This document shows positions 23,820 through 37,400 of a DNA stretch of 64,000 nt, piece by piece; the first letter of the stretch is position 1, and each line of letters begins with the position of its first letter. Made by a program: the position numbers and the translations under genes. The stretch spans positions 54,903 through 118,902 of the forward strand of contig CAJNOP010000024.1 in assembly GCA_905250075.1 (NCBI GenBank). The letters are read 5' to 3'. The DNA comes from Rotaria sp. Silwood1. Its lineage: Eukaryota; Rotifera; Eurotatoria; Philodinida; Philodinidae. Below the pieces are notes generated by a model. That model made no database searches, was not told the DNA's origin, and was given only the letters and a program-made list of their open reading frames with translations.

Positions 23820-26800
23820 ATGCTGCAGACAATCACAATTGATCAAATTAAAGAAGCTCTTAATCAATTTAACAGAGTATGTTCTATAAATAGGTTTCAT
23901 TTTTATGAATTACGAACAAAATTTTTATTCCCAATTTAGGGTCAAAAATATTTGTATAATACATTAACAACAACTATTAAAGAAAATCAAACAAATGTAA
24001 ATAAATAATTTTTATTTTAGTAAATATATTTTATCGAATTTTTAAAGGACGTATGGTTTATTCATCTATTGGACGAATTACGTGATAATGTTGATTTATT
24101 TGAAAATACAAATGAACAATTTCTTGATTTTCTACAAGTTGTATTTGTATAAATTGTTGAATTTTTATAAATAAATATTATTTATTTATTGTAGTTACAA
24201 ATCGATTGGATAAAATTATCAAAAACTGTACTTGATACATTCGGAGCGTTTCAAATTAATCTTATCTCATGCAATACTAAACATGCACAACGTTATTTAA
24301 GCTTTTTATTTACTATTTTTACAATTCCGGGTAGATAAAATTGTCTTTAAAAACCATTCATTTTAACTTACGAATCATTCTTTTTCTTATGCTAAAGCTT
24401 TTATTTTTGTGAAAATCGTAAAAAAAATAGAAGTTTTACATTTTTGAAGTATTTATTGAAAAACATAAGAAAAGAAATCTACTTTTATAAAAACATAGTA
24501 CCACTGATGAAGGATTATTATTCATGATCATTTGATTATGACGATTTCTCTTACGAGAGAAATTCTGCAGTTGATAGATCGTCTTTGAGTCAAGATTATA
24601 TGCATTATGTAGATCCTAATAAACTATGAATATTCTTGCAAAAGTTCGTACCCTTGGCTAATTGCTGCAACGATGTTGCACTTTTACATACTTTTTAATT
24701 GAGTGCCATGGTAACAGAAAAATAATTTAAACTTGAAGTTCAACTTCAAACCTTCTATAGAGACAAACCTTAACGAGAGTGATTTCAGGTCTCATGACCT
24801 GTTTCTATTCTGAAATAAGAACATCGAAGCTACTGGTTTGTATGAACGATATAAAAGACACACTATTACCATAATAGTATCTTAGGATAGAAACAATGAC
24901 AAGGTCTAAAACATTTAAAAAACAAAACTATTCACTTTAAGATCTGTCTCTATGCGAAATTTCAAGTCGAAGTTCGAGAATACAGTTGTCTGGTTTTCTT
25001 GTAGAAGTCATTAGAAGCCGTCGGATCCGAGAACAACCTGACAGGCAGTAGGAGCCACAGCATTTATTTGCAGAACTATTGAAAAAGTGCAGTATCTTCG
25101 TAGTAATAAGCTCAGAGTACGGACTCTTTTCAATGAGTCTTTAGCTTATTTGGATTTACCTAATACACTTAGTCTCGACTCGAAAGATAATTTATCAATT
25201 GTAGAACTTCTCTCATTAATACAATATAAAAAACCCGATGCATTCAACTATTTGAATAGATTCAAAAAAAGAAATTTAGCTCAGAAAACTACCTCCAGCA
25301 AAGTTATAAATAGCTTCATGACATATGACATCAGCATCATTAAGAATTAGAACAGGCGTCATAAACTTTCATTGAACAAGTAATCTTACAATTACAACAG
25401 TTCTCTTATTAATTCAAAGTACTCGAAAACAATATATGCTATAAACTTTATGAGCCAATAAACACTTGAAAATTCTATTTAGACATTCATTTGATATAAG
25501 TACTTTGTACTCAAATTTTTTCAACAGAATAATTAATGAAATATCAACAAGTATTCGATGTTTAGGTATTTGATCAATACTCGAGTATACAATAGGATAC
25601 ATAAATGAGTAATTTGCACTCAGCAAAAGCTTTTGATTCATCATAGATTTGATGTTCAAAACTCTAATTTTAAATTCATGATAGTTTCTAAATGATCCAC
25701 AAATCATATGAATACTTGAAGTTAGAAAGAATCATTTTCAGACTGTTTTTATTTCAATTTTAAGAACGTAAGATTTGCTTTGTATCTTTTTTTTTTAGAA
25801 ATTTCCACAAATCGTCTTCCACTGCATGATTTTGCTCATGAAACACTACAACATCTTGTTCTTATCGTTCCGTTGTATGTTGATTTTTCCATTGTGAAAA
25901 ATTTTCTTGATTGTTTTATTTGTTCCTTTCTAATAGAGCTTCAACTCTTTTATGTCCAATAGCTGAACAACATTTTCCTTTTATGACAAAAGAAATTAAT
26001 GTTCAAATAACCTATGTAAAAAATTTACTTCGATCATTATCTTATTTGTCAATACAACGTTCACGTTTTCTTGAAATAATTCTTTCAAAATTACTTCGTC
26101 TTGATGTAAGTTTCTTATAATAAAAAAACTTGTCTTAAAATTTATAAATATTTATTTTACAAAGGTTCATGCATCTCGACAAGATATTATTCGTGTAGAA
26201 AATTCTAATATTGAAACAGAACTTGTTTTTTCACTTGAACAACTTGATACAAATGATAATAATACGAAAGGAATGAAACTTGATCAAGCTGATAAACTTG
26301 ATTGTCTTATGTATGTTATGTTTGAATATATAATAAGTATATGTATTGAAAATGGTAATATAAAAAACTAATATATACGTTAATATATATATATATATAA
26401 ATCATTAATATAATTTAGGAACAGTGAATTATGAACAAACAAAATCTTTATTTCGTGATTTATTAAGTATATTTAATAAAATTTTGTTACCTACGCATGA
26501 TTCATCACATGTACAATTTCTAATCTTTTATATTTGTAGTTTTCATACGGTAAGTGAATGCTTTGTTGTTTATTCACAAAAATAAGAAGAATTTTCTTGT
26601 GTCTTTTTTTTAAATAGGATTTTAGCGATGAATTTATGAATAATTGTTGGAAAACATTTGTATCACCATCAGTTTCTATGACATTTCGACAAGCATCGAT
26701 TTGTTATTTATGTAGTTTGATAGCTCGAGCAAAATATATATCTATCAGGTAAATAATTAATTTTTATAATGTTATATTTATAGGTACGATCGATTTGACA

Positions 26801-29440
26801 ATGGATCAACATTTTCTTTGTCATAGTTGAGTAGATCTCATCCACTTACTTATAATTTGAAACATTCAAACGATGTTTTTCTGAGTGAATCTTAAGAAAC
26901 TTAAGTTTGAAAAACATCAAAAAGAACTATAGAAATTAAAATACGCTACAAGCATCAAGTCTTGTCTTAATTATCTGTTTCATTTTACTTGTTGTACAGT
27001 TAGAACAAAAAAATTATGTATGCTTTTGGAAAAACTTTTGTTTTAAATCAAACGTATATCATATTCAGAATCAGCAGAAAAATCTCCATTGATTAGTATA
27101 CGCAATACTTGAAACTAATTTTTTTCAAATGCTGATCTTAGAGAAAGTATAGGTCAGAATATTCGAACATAATAGTGAGAATATGTAAGAATCGAAATTT
27201 GAAAGAAATTAGTTTTGAGTATGCTATCGATGCAGATGTTTACGCTGATTATGAATATGAAATTCTTTTGATGTAGAACTGAAGTTCTGATCATCAAAAT
27301 TGTCGAATATAAATCCATATTTATAGATTTTTTGCTATCATATCGGAAATAATTGATTTTCTCAATAATCAACTAGTATGTTTCAAAAAGCATGCGTAAC
27401 CTTTTGCCTAATTGTATAAAGAATAAACTCTAGATAAAAGTTCAGATAAATATCGATGTTATCGAGACTGGATGTTTTCAGTGTATTTCAACTTTTATAG
27501 GATTTGTTGATTCTTCTTTTTAACCTAACTTTTCTCAATTTCGCTTAGCAGTAGAACCAGAATATTAGAATCTCTCTTGTTTTGGTTGAACAATGGAAAG
27601 TAGTGCCATTGCTGAGTGTGACGCATTATTAAGAGCGCACAGTGTTAATGAAGTATCTGATCTTCCCATTACCCGTTCCAGAACAAGAGGGGAATTTAGG
27701 TTTTTGTTTCGCTACCAGCTACTGTATTAGTAATTTGTGTCTTGGATCGTACAGCACACGTACCGACAGCGCCAGTGCCTAACCGAAAAAAGATAGGCGC
27801 TAGTATTCTAGAACAACCACTAATTTCGCTACGAAAGTATCGTCTCAATCGTCAAAAACAGCATTTTTATAAATATTTTGATGAATTCTGTCTAACTATG
27901 TGAAAAAAAAATGTTACTGAAAGATGACCACAGGTTTTTCGATGATTTCTGATTACACAAAGGAATATATGTCCGCCCACAGATGTTGTCTAAGTTGATG
28001 ACACCTATGAATAGGTGTCCCACCTCAAAAATTCCTTGCTAAGCTACTAAGTGTATATTTTATCAGGTTCTACTACGTATACTATTAGATAGAGGAAATC
28101 TTTCTCTGCAAGCCTGCATGTATCTCATTGTATAGTGAAAACCTTATATCTATCTTTCAAATTGCTGGCATCTTATACAGAATTATGATTTAGATCTGTT
28201 TTAAATATAACACAATTAATGGTCGATTGGTTACATGCTTATGTCAGCACAACAGAAACAACCAGTGGAAACTCAAATCCAAATCGTCATTTACCATTTT
28301 ATGCTATTTGTCAAGCAGTTCTTTATATATTTATTTATCGACATCAAGAAATCGCTCGATTACCTGATGGTATACACATACAAAAAATACAATGAGCATG
28401 ATTCTTTATTTAAGTTTTCATTTTTCTTTTATGTTATAGGGATTGAAACTGTGTTAGGATGGAGAATTGGTCGTATTATATCGTCAGAATTAAATCCACT
28501 TAAATATAGTTTACCAGCTATTACACATCGTTTTGCACAATTAGCAAGGTAGAATAATAATTTTCTTGTTTATTTTGATTATTTAAATTTTTTTTTGTAA
28601 TTAGAAATTATCAAATTGTTTTTTGTTATTCAATTATTGAAACAAATAATCGTTATACATTACCTGAAACATTTTCAACAAATGATTATCTCAATGGAAA
28701 TTTACCATCAAATATTCTTTATTCTTATTTTCCATTTGATCCTTATGTATTAAAACGTTCATTAATATTTATTCAAACAATTTATAATGATTATCGAGAT
28801 GAAAATGATGAATCAAATATTCATAAAGATTCTGATGATCATGATGTAAGTGTTTAGTATTTAAACATCAAATAAATATCATATACATGCTAAAATGTCT
28901 CAAGGTTACCAGAATTGAGATGAAAGATCGATGACTTAAGAATAAAGTTTATCGAATCGAAAAATTTCTGGATCAAGATCTGATCAATCAGAAGATTTTT
29001 ACTGAGTTTAACTGGATTTGTGGAAAGAAAAAAACGTATTTTTTTTGATAATTTGGAAGCAAAAATAACAATAAAATACTGAAAATCTACTGTAGCAAAA
29101 CAAAAATTTTTGAAGAGCAGAGAGAGTTTAATTCAATAAGCAAATGAGACATTTTCTACTAAGAATTTCAGTCCACGCACGTTTGACTTTTATATCGATT
29201 ATAGTTTACAACAGAAAGAAAGAAACAAATATGTCTATTGTATTTATTTTTTAGCGTCAGGAAATTGATGATTCCGATGATGTGTTAACATCAATGATGA
29301 TGAGTACAACACCGGGTAGTTCTGATTCTCTCGATCAATTTCCGACAACAACAATGTCAACATCATTAAAAAATTCTCGAAACCCTCCGTCAATACTACC
29401 ATTTGATCGTTCACCTGGTTTTCGAAATGCAATAAATTAA
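23820..29440 (+). CDS. RRN3: RRN3 / TIF-IA, RNA polymerase I transcription initiation factor, 13 exons
   Basis: RRN3 bridges RNA polymerase I to the SL1/core factor at rDNA promoters in the nucleolus and links rRNA synthesis to growth signals. Exons are 23820-23876, 23940-23996, 24048-24137, 24195-24330, 25799-25874, 25937-26105, 26165-26354, 26419-26549, 26618-26748, 28194-28369, 28440-28548, 28605-28845 and 29255-29440, all in phase, 582 aa (human 651). Recognisable stretches: LVLIVPL, YVKNLLRSLSYLS, SKLLRLDVHASRQDI, CWKTFVSPSVSMTFRQAS, SLIARAKYISI, LPFYAICQAVLYIFIYRHQE, SSELNPLKYSLPAITHRFA, YQIVFCYSIIETNNR and YFPFDPYVLKRS. The C-terminus is acidic then Ser/Thr-rich and ends with RSPGF, like the phosphorylated tail of the family. 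Introns 4 and 9 are ~1.45 kb each while most others are 50-75 nt; intron 4 contains a TIR element. The protein is HEAT-repeat helical throughout. Confidence 0.95.
24552..25214. mobile_element. Non-autonomous inverted-repeat element B, copy in RRN3 intron 4
   Basis: The left end (24552-24670, including GAGTCAAGATTATATGCATT and AAACTATGAATATTCTTG) matches the left arm of the element at 48590-48700. The right end (about 25095-25214, ending GAACTTCTCTC) matches the right arm at 48930-49039; the two arms are inverted copies of each other. A second, inner inverted pair lies at about 24735-24775 and 24940-24985. No open frame for a transposase. Age is high, since many substitutions separate the arms. 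Confidence 0.7.
26749..28193 (+). other. Long intron 9 of RRN3
   Basis: A 1.45-kb intron. It contains a GC-richer segment (27590-27830) with a ~45-codon open stretch starting MESSAIAECDALLRAHS, then several stops. This could be a decayed retroelement or gene fragment, but I recognise no domain. A short palindrome CTTAAGAAACTTAAG lies near 26891. The rest is AT-rich filler. Confidence 0.45.
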
Positions 29441-29882
29441 AAATTTTTTTTTTTGTGCTGTACCTAGTCATTCATTCCATAGTTATTCATAATATTACTG
29501 TAAAGTAATGTTTTTGTTTCTCTATATTCTTGAATGAGAAAAAAAAAAGCCAAAAGATGTTGTTTCGTATTCAAATAAAGACGAATAAAACAAGAAACGC
29601 TGGATAAAATATTCACAAATATAGAAAAATAACATTTGATGCATACAATAAATAATGATGAATTACCGTGTGAACGAATTTCATCATGCAACAAAGTGTT
29701 TATATGTAAATGAAAAATATAACCGAACGACCGGAAAGAAAAAAACCAAGATAGAAGCACCAGCGATTATATATGAATAAACAAGCTGAAATCGAACGAA
29801 AGAAAAAAAACAAAGCATGCAGATAATAAATCATATCAGTTAGTGATTGAATTTCTTGTTGTTTCTTTTTATTTTTTTTTCT
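29441..29882. other. Convergent 3' intergenic region, RRN3 and SNX9
   Basis: Only 442 bp between the two stop codons. It holds the 3' UTRs of both genes; AATAAA-type hexamers occur on the RRN3 strand around 29572. No gene was seen. Confidence 0.5.
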
Positions 29883-32800
29883 TTATTTGAATGTTATTGA
29901 TGCATCAAGTAATGCGGCAGATATCTATAAATAATAAGATAATGATATTGAATAGATAGATTTAAATGATTTACTTTTTCATAAAATTGAATTTGTTCAT
30001 CGACAAGTGTTTTCATATATACTTTAAGATCAGCAACTTTTTCTTTTTGAAAAAAATTTATTTCGGCTAATACAACATGATTCAGTACATGACCACGATG
30101 AATGGCATTGGAAAAATCTGGTGGTGCACGTTGTGAAGCAGTTTTTATAAAATCCGTTGCACTCTATTTTTATCAACATGATTAATTTATAGAAAAAAAA
30201 AATTATTATTTTTTTTTTTTTTTTTTTGTAAATATTTACTCGTTGAATATTTAATATTGATGGAAAACAAGCAAGAATTCCAATATATTCTTGAATACGT
30301 TCAATAAAATCTCGTAAACCTTCACTTGCCTAAATGAATTATACATTAAAAATTTTTCTTATAAATTTATGAATTCTCTTGTTATCTAAGTTTGTCCTTT
30401 GTTTTTTTTAATTAATACGAAATACGTGTTAATCAAAACTTTATAATAATCAAAAAAAAAATTGTGTTGTTCAATTTATTATTCTCTTGGCATTTTCTAA
30501 CTAATCAGGTAAGTTGATATCTACTTTAATTATCTCATTTTCTTTTTCAATAAGGAAAATAATATTGTCGGACTACGTTGAAAGGATTCAATGATATCCG
30601 ACAGCGAGAACTTGTTGGATCCGAAGAAATCCAATGATAGTAAAGTATTTAGTTTGGCTTTTTTTTGTGATTATCACACAATACCCGAAGTGAATTGTTC
30701 AATGTCCAGGTATGAATTCAGCATTATTTCATGGGAGTCAAGGTGTATCTGACTTCAAGACTCTTCATTTTGGATGTGTACGCTTAAACGTTATTATAGA
30801 GAATTCCAATTAGTTTTTCTACTGAAAGTCTAGTCTTATGAATTCAACATATTCGTAAATCTTAGAAGTCATACTTTAGTTTTGTATAAATCAGCTACTC
30901 CACTATATGATCCACTAATTTTCGATATTGAATTTGAAAGATCTTTATTACCTGAAAAAGAAAAAGAAAAGAATATTTTTCAATAACAAAACAAAAATCA
31001 ATAAGTATAATTTAAAAATTGTACCAGGTGTAGTAGTATCTACTACAACCGCTTGATGTACTCTCGAAAATAATTCACTTATGCGTTGAATATCACGTTC
31101 ATAAACCTCCGTATATCTTTCAAGATATTTCGATAAACCTTGATAGAGATTTTTTAATTGTATCTCAAGACCTGGTTGTTGTTGGGCAAATGTTTCAATT
31201 TGTGATGCACTAAATATGTTGTTTTTTTTTTTTTATATAAGTATTTAATAGTAACAGAAAAAAAAACATAAATACATTTCTGATTCAGATAATCCTGTAT
31301 TTGTTAAAGTAACACATGAAAGCCATGATGCTTCACGTAAATCATCTTTTTCAACTCTTCGTTTTCCTCCTTTCCAATCCTAAACGAAAAAAAAAAGAAC
31401 AAAACAACAACATACAAAATTCTATATATTAATTTTTATATTTATTACTTTTCTATTCTTGTCATTAGTTTCACATGTAATAAAATGTTGAACAGCATAT
31501 GTAGCACAAAGTACCGGATGACGACATACACGATTAAGCCATAATTCAAGTTGTCGTCGACGTTCTTCAACAAATTCTTGCTCGAATCGTCCTAATAAAA
31601 AACAAAATAAATTTAATTATTTCAATAAAAAAACAAAAAAATTTGATAAATGATTTTTTTCTTATTACCAGCTATCTGTTTTCCAGGTAATGGTGGTATA
31701 CAAACAAAACGAAATTTATTAACAAGTTGTTCATGTAACCAATCAAATTGTTTATAACGTCTACAAACATATCGACTTCCTGGAATCTAAATAAAGTAAC
31801 AAATATGATTTTGTTTGTTTTCAATTAAAAATAAAAAATTCTACTTGTGGATGTATTTTATATTCTGTAAAAGCTTTTAATCCTCCTAGTTTTGTTCCTT
31901 TTGATGGATCTTCAACTTTACAACTAAACGGTGGTAAACCAGGATTATGTGACCAATGAACACCACCTTCTGTTTCATCAAACTTTAGAAGAAAGAATCA
32001 ACATATAATTATAATTAATAATACATAAAAAAGATCATAGAACAAACAAAAAAAAACATTTTCTTACACTTATTTCAACATGTTCATCAGATTTTGCTTT
32101 AGATCCATTTAATAAATAATTATCTAAACCATGTTTATCAAAAAATCTAAATAAAGAATTTATAATCTTAATATAAAGAAAAAAATCAAATAATTTACCG
32201 AGCTCGTGGTGTAGTTCTGTTAGCTTCACCACTAGCCATTGAGGTTCTAGTTGTATTTGAAAATGTTGAATTTGGTGTTAACTAAAAAAGATAATTTATG
32301 ATTATTATATATAGATAATCATAATTGATTGTCAATAAAAGCAAAACCACAAAAGTGCATGCAATCGATACACACGATAGGAATAAGAATACAAAAGAAA
32401 AAATAATCCATTTTCTCAACTGACCGTTTTTGTTTCTTTAAATGAATGTTTCGATAGCTGAAATATTATGATTAATTTACTTATTAAGCTATTAATTTCT
32501 ACTATTTTTCTCATATGAAAAAAAAATCTATACATATACAAAAACAAATTCTTACTGTAGTTGAATTCATAGTTTGTGATGATTGTGGTGGATATTCAGA
32601 ATCACTAAAACTATCATCAGAATCAGTATCTCTTCTTGTTGATGTACGTGTTGCCTAAATAAAAAAAATAAAAATAAAAATTAAATATATATTTATAAGA
32701 TTAATGGAGCAAAAAAAAAAATAAATGAAAATAATCAATAACAAATATGATGAATATTACAATGGTTTTGATCGAATTATTATATTTAATCGAGATATTG

Positions 32801-34066
32801 AGCTAGAATTTATATGCGTCAATGGCTGACCTCATTATTATTTTCATATATTGACATTTTATTCTGATGTTTTCGTGATAACGTAAAAATTTTAAATACA
32901 TTTTTCTTTCTTCTCTTTTTTTTCTTCGTTGATCGCAAAGTTGAAGTAAATTTAGATGCTAATGTTGTAGATTTTAGATTCGTATCAGTAGAAGACAGAC
33001 TATACATAGATGATGATAATTGAGACATTGACTGAGTTCCGGTCTGTTTATTGGTAGAACAAACTAATGATAGTTGAATATCATCTATTGAACCATAAAT
33101 TGACTCTGTTGGTGATGAGGATACTGGAATTAAATACTGATTTGACTTTGTCGTTTGTTGTTGTGTGGATATTAGAAAATTTGGAAAAAAAAATGGAGAT
33201 AATTGTTTTGTATTTATTAAAGGAGGCGCCGGAGTATTTGGTAGATAATCATAAAAATCATCTAGTTGTTCATTCCATGAATTTCTTAGTAATGAATTTG
33301 AATTTGAATTTGTAATTGGAAGAAAATTAAATTCTGATGATACATTTATGACATCTATGACTTTAATATATTCATCATATGAATTAGTTGTTATAAGTTT
33401 AGCATTGACGAATTTTTCCTCTGTTTCTGTAGGAAATTTTAAAGATTGAATAGAATTAGTTATGTGTTCTTCATTTACTTGCTATAAAAATAGCAAGAAA
33501 TAAGAATTTTTACAAAAAAAAAAATATAGACAAATTAATAGAAAGACTCTATGAATATATATATATATATATCATACCAGAGGTTGTACTGGTGATGGTG
33601 ATGATGATTGCCATGTTGAGGAATCTATTGGTTGCCAATTATTATATGATGTTGGATTCATATATTGCGGTGGATCATATGATGGTGGATGACTTGGTGG
33701 TATTGATGATGTTTTTGATAAATTATTATTGCTATTAAAAATATCTTTATTTAAATATGTATTATTTGTATTTGAAAATGTTGATAATGGTGGTGGTGGT
33801 TCATTAGGTTCTGGTGGATCAGCTAAAGCTTGAACATAATTTTCTGGAATAACACCAACTTGTCCAGATGAATTTTTTGCAAACCTTATATATTTATATA
33901 AATTATTCAATAATAATAACAAATAATAAATTAAATCTTACCACCATCCATGTCCAGCTCTATTTGATGTTATTGTAAGAATATCATTTGCATTAAAACT
34001 AAGTTCATTCGGACCTTCAGCAGCAAAATCATAAAGTGCACGTGCTTTAAATTCACTATTAGACAT
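29883..34066 (-). CDS. SNX9: Sorting nexin of the SNX9/18/33 family (SH3-PX-BAR), 16 exons
   Basis: Acts at the plasma membrane and endosomes, coupling membrane curvature, dynamin and actin assembly in endocytosis. Exons are 33942-34066, 33578-33884, 32831-33481, 32556-32654, 32425-32457, 32199-32281, 32068-32146, 31845-31982, 31669-31786, 31449-31591, 31276-31379, 31025-31209, 30875-30951, 30240-30329, 29975-30163 and 29883-29924; phases close to 820 aa (human SNX9 595). The SH3 domain is residues 1-62 (ARALYDF, GHGWWFAKNSSGQVGVIPENYV). A ~390-residue Pro/Ser/Asn-rich linker follows. The PX domain starts near residue 480: PFSCKVEDPSKGTK, SRYVCRRYKQFDWLHEQL, IPPLPGKQ, RFEQEFVEERRRQLELWL. The BAR domain fills the C-terminal ~230 residues (DWKGGKRRVEKDDL at its start, LAEINFFQKEKVADLK near its end). 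A 33-nt microexon lies in the linker. The long linker and 651-nt linker exon explain the extra length. It is head-to-head with KIF13. Confidence 0.95.
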
Positions 34067-34453
34067 TCTCTCAGGTATCCAATATAGACATTTAATCTAA
34101 GTCAACAACAATCTGAATTAAGACCCTGAAGAGGAAGAAAAAATAATCGTGAAGGATAGAAAGAAAGAAAGAGAAGGTAGACAAGTGTTTATAAAAAAAA
34201 TCAGAAGCACAAACAAAAATAAAAAAAAAAAAAAAAGAAAAAGTGATGAATCATTCAAGAAAAAAAAAAGCCTAGTTATTCATTCGTTGAAATGAGTAAC
34301 CAATCGATATGAGAGAACACACGATGAACAATGATTAATTGAAATTGATAGTAGCCGTTTTATTGATAAAAGATTATTAGTTTGATTTTGAAGTTTTACT
34401 ATTTCATTGAGTATAATTATCTAATTTATTTAAATTAACACAAAAACAAAACA
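34067..34453. promoter_or_regulatory. Putative bidirectional promoter, SNX9 / KIF13
   Basis: Only 387 bp separate the two divergent ATGs, so both promoters must lie here or inside the genes. It contains a purine-rich GAAAGAAAGAAAGAGAAGG run near 34160, long A tracts at 34219-34270 and no clear TATA box. A TTAG acceptor-like site lies 30 nt upstream of the SNX9 ATG. Inferred from geometry only. Confidence 0.5.
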
Positions 34454-37400
34454 ATGATTATGCCGAAAATGAATGGAACTGAAGCTCATGTTCAAGTTGC
34501 TGTTCGAGCTAGACCACTTAATCAACGAGAAGTAAAAAAATGATTTTATTTTATTTTATTTTATTTTGAATATATTGATATTAGATTGATCTTAAATCTC
34601 CAATTATTATTACAATTCATGGTTCACAAATACTTGTCAATAAATCTCAAGAAAAGTAAATCTTTTTTTTTATAGATAAAATATTATATTTTATTTATTT
34701 TATTTTTTTTCTTATTAGACATAATACACCTAAAACATTTTCATATGATTTTTGTTTTGATTCAATGCATTTAGATAATTCTAATTATGCTAGTAAATTA
34801 TTTTTGAAATATATACTAACTTATTTTTATTTTTGTTTTATTATCAAGGTCAAGAATTTATATTCAATAAACTTGGTTTAGAAATTGTTAAACATGCATT
34901 TGAAGGCTATAATGCTTGTATATTTGCTTATGGTCAAACAGGTTTGATTTAAAATTGTTGTTGTTGTTGTTTCTGATTAATAAAAACAAAAAAAAATAAT
35001 AAAATTTAATTGATTAGGCTCTGGTAAATCTTATACAATGATGGGTACACATAATGATCGAGGTATAATTCCACGTCTTAGTCAATCAATGTTTGATAGA
35101 ATAGAAAATGAATTAAAACAAGATATTAATAATGATATAAGTATTGAAGCAGTTGATAATGAAAAACTAAATGATATATTATCATTAAAATTTTCATCAA
35201 CTTATCGTGTTGAAGTATCTTACTTTGAAATTTATAATGAAAAAGTACGAGATTTATTAAATCCAAATAAGTAAATTATTATATTTGATATTAATATGAT
35301 TATTAATTTTTATCTTTTTTTTTTTTTGTTAATAAATTTAGTAATCATTATGCATTAAAAGTACGAGAGAATAAAATTCTTGGACCATATGTAGATGGAC
35401 TATCACAGCTTGTTGTTACATCTTATCAGGTAATTTTGTTTTGTTTTGTTTTATTGAATTGAATAGTCAGATGCGAAAAGTATATTTGAAAAGTAATCGA
35501 ATGAGAATTTTTATTATAAAAATATAGAAGAAATAAATTTCATTGATATCATATATTATAAAAATTAATCATTGTTTGTCATTCATATACAATTAATCAT
35601 AAGACAATTTTAATCATTACTTGTTGATAATAGCTAAACATTTCTAAAAATTTATTACTGTGTAAAATCATAAATCTAACACTCTCTTTTACATCTCATC
35701 TTCAATAGAATAGAAAAATAAAGTATGAAAGTCTTTATTGTTCTGTATATTTATTTTTTGTATCACTAGATGAAAAATAAAAAAAAAAAATTTGAGAACT
35801 TCATACTCTTAGAGAGCTATCAATTTTGGACGTTTTCGATTATCACTATGGTAACTATCAGTTTTTCATTCTCTACAAAATGACATATCGATTATTTTAT
35901 CCAGGGTCAAACAAGTATGGTGTGTGACTTTGCAAATACGATCTAAGAGATTGACAGATTGATAATCTTACCTAACGATATAACTCATGTAATCATTGAT
36001 AACATCAAATTTTAATCATCGAACAAGTTAAAGCCTCTTCTTCCTGAATGATTTATGATATATATATATATGTTTGATTTTTTTTACTAAAATGCAGTAC
36101 TATTCTATAGTTTCTCAAATACATCTATTTTACGATCGACCATCGCGTTTAATTTATGCAGTCTTCTTCGAAAAAAAATTCATTAAACGTGAACATTCAC
36201 TATGGAAACCTATATTTGGAGATAACAGTGAGAAATGAAGGATCGTCTATTCTAACATAACCTTTGAGGTGCATAGGTTAAATATTGTCAAAAAAACTGC
36301 ACATATACTTGCAAGCAAAACAAATAGTATACTTCAAATCAGTCAACAAAACTTGATCGTTGCATCTCGATATTTTTTTTTTGTTTGTGTTCGTGAGTTA
36401 TGCAAAAATTAAGAAGCTCTTTAAATAAAAAAGCGTAATGAATTCTGTATGTGGATCTTCAAAAGATTAACATAAGTCGATATTCATCAAGCGAGAGGCC
36501 AAAATAGATAATTTGAAATTCTCTACGGGCCCTTTATTCTGTATACTTAATTATTTTTTATATGAAAGAGCACTTCAAACGGAAGTACTTGAAAGAGCTA
36601 CTTCATTTTAATTCTTACTTGTTATATCGAGAAAAATTATGCCATATACAATGCCTCGAAAAATGACCAGCTATTTATAGAAGTGTATTTTTGTGTAATA
36701 ATAAAAACTTGTCAATGCGACCTTATAAGAGTTGAATGTATGGAATTGACAACCTTTGTTTGTTATAAATTTTTGATATATTGTTAGATTAAAACAATTT
36801 ATTTTAAAAAAAATGTCAAATGAATGAATAAATCAAATTAATGATTTTTATAGTTAATACGTGCGTTTTAAAATGTTATCATTTCGAAAATGTGTACATG
36901 TAGAAGTTCTATTCTACTAATTTATATTTAATTTATTTAACATAGTCAAACTTTATTCGTATTGTCAATTAGATCTTCAATACATAAATTCTTTTCTTCT
37001 AATAATAATACATACGATACATGCTATAGAAAGTGACAGAAATCATGAGCATACCGTGCTTTCTCTTGACAAACTTCGACCTATACAGTTGAGTTTTGCC
37101 TAGACTGAAAATACAATTGGTGCATAATTTTCTATGTCTGTGATATTCTTTATGAAAGATTTCAGAATCGACAAAGCACTGCTATTATTAATGCATTTTG
37201 TCTCGTTCCTATGGAAACGTATCCAATAACCGTTGCTGTTCTCACCTGGTTGCAAAGATCTAGGAAGGAATCTGAAAAAGCGAACAAAATATTTTTCAAA
37301 TAAATTGTGTCAAATTTTTTGACAAAATAAGTTGCCCTATAGTAAATCCTACTGATTTTCGAAAGACTCTTTAATGAAATTTCATCATCTACAAAACCAA

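Noticed and set aside
29161..29471. Minus-strand frames near the RRN3 3' end
   Set aside because: Antisense shadows of RRN3 exon 13 and its UTR; convergent gene order leaves no room for another gene.
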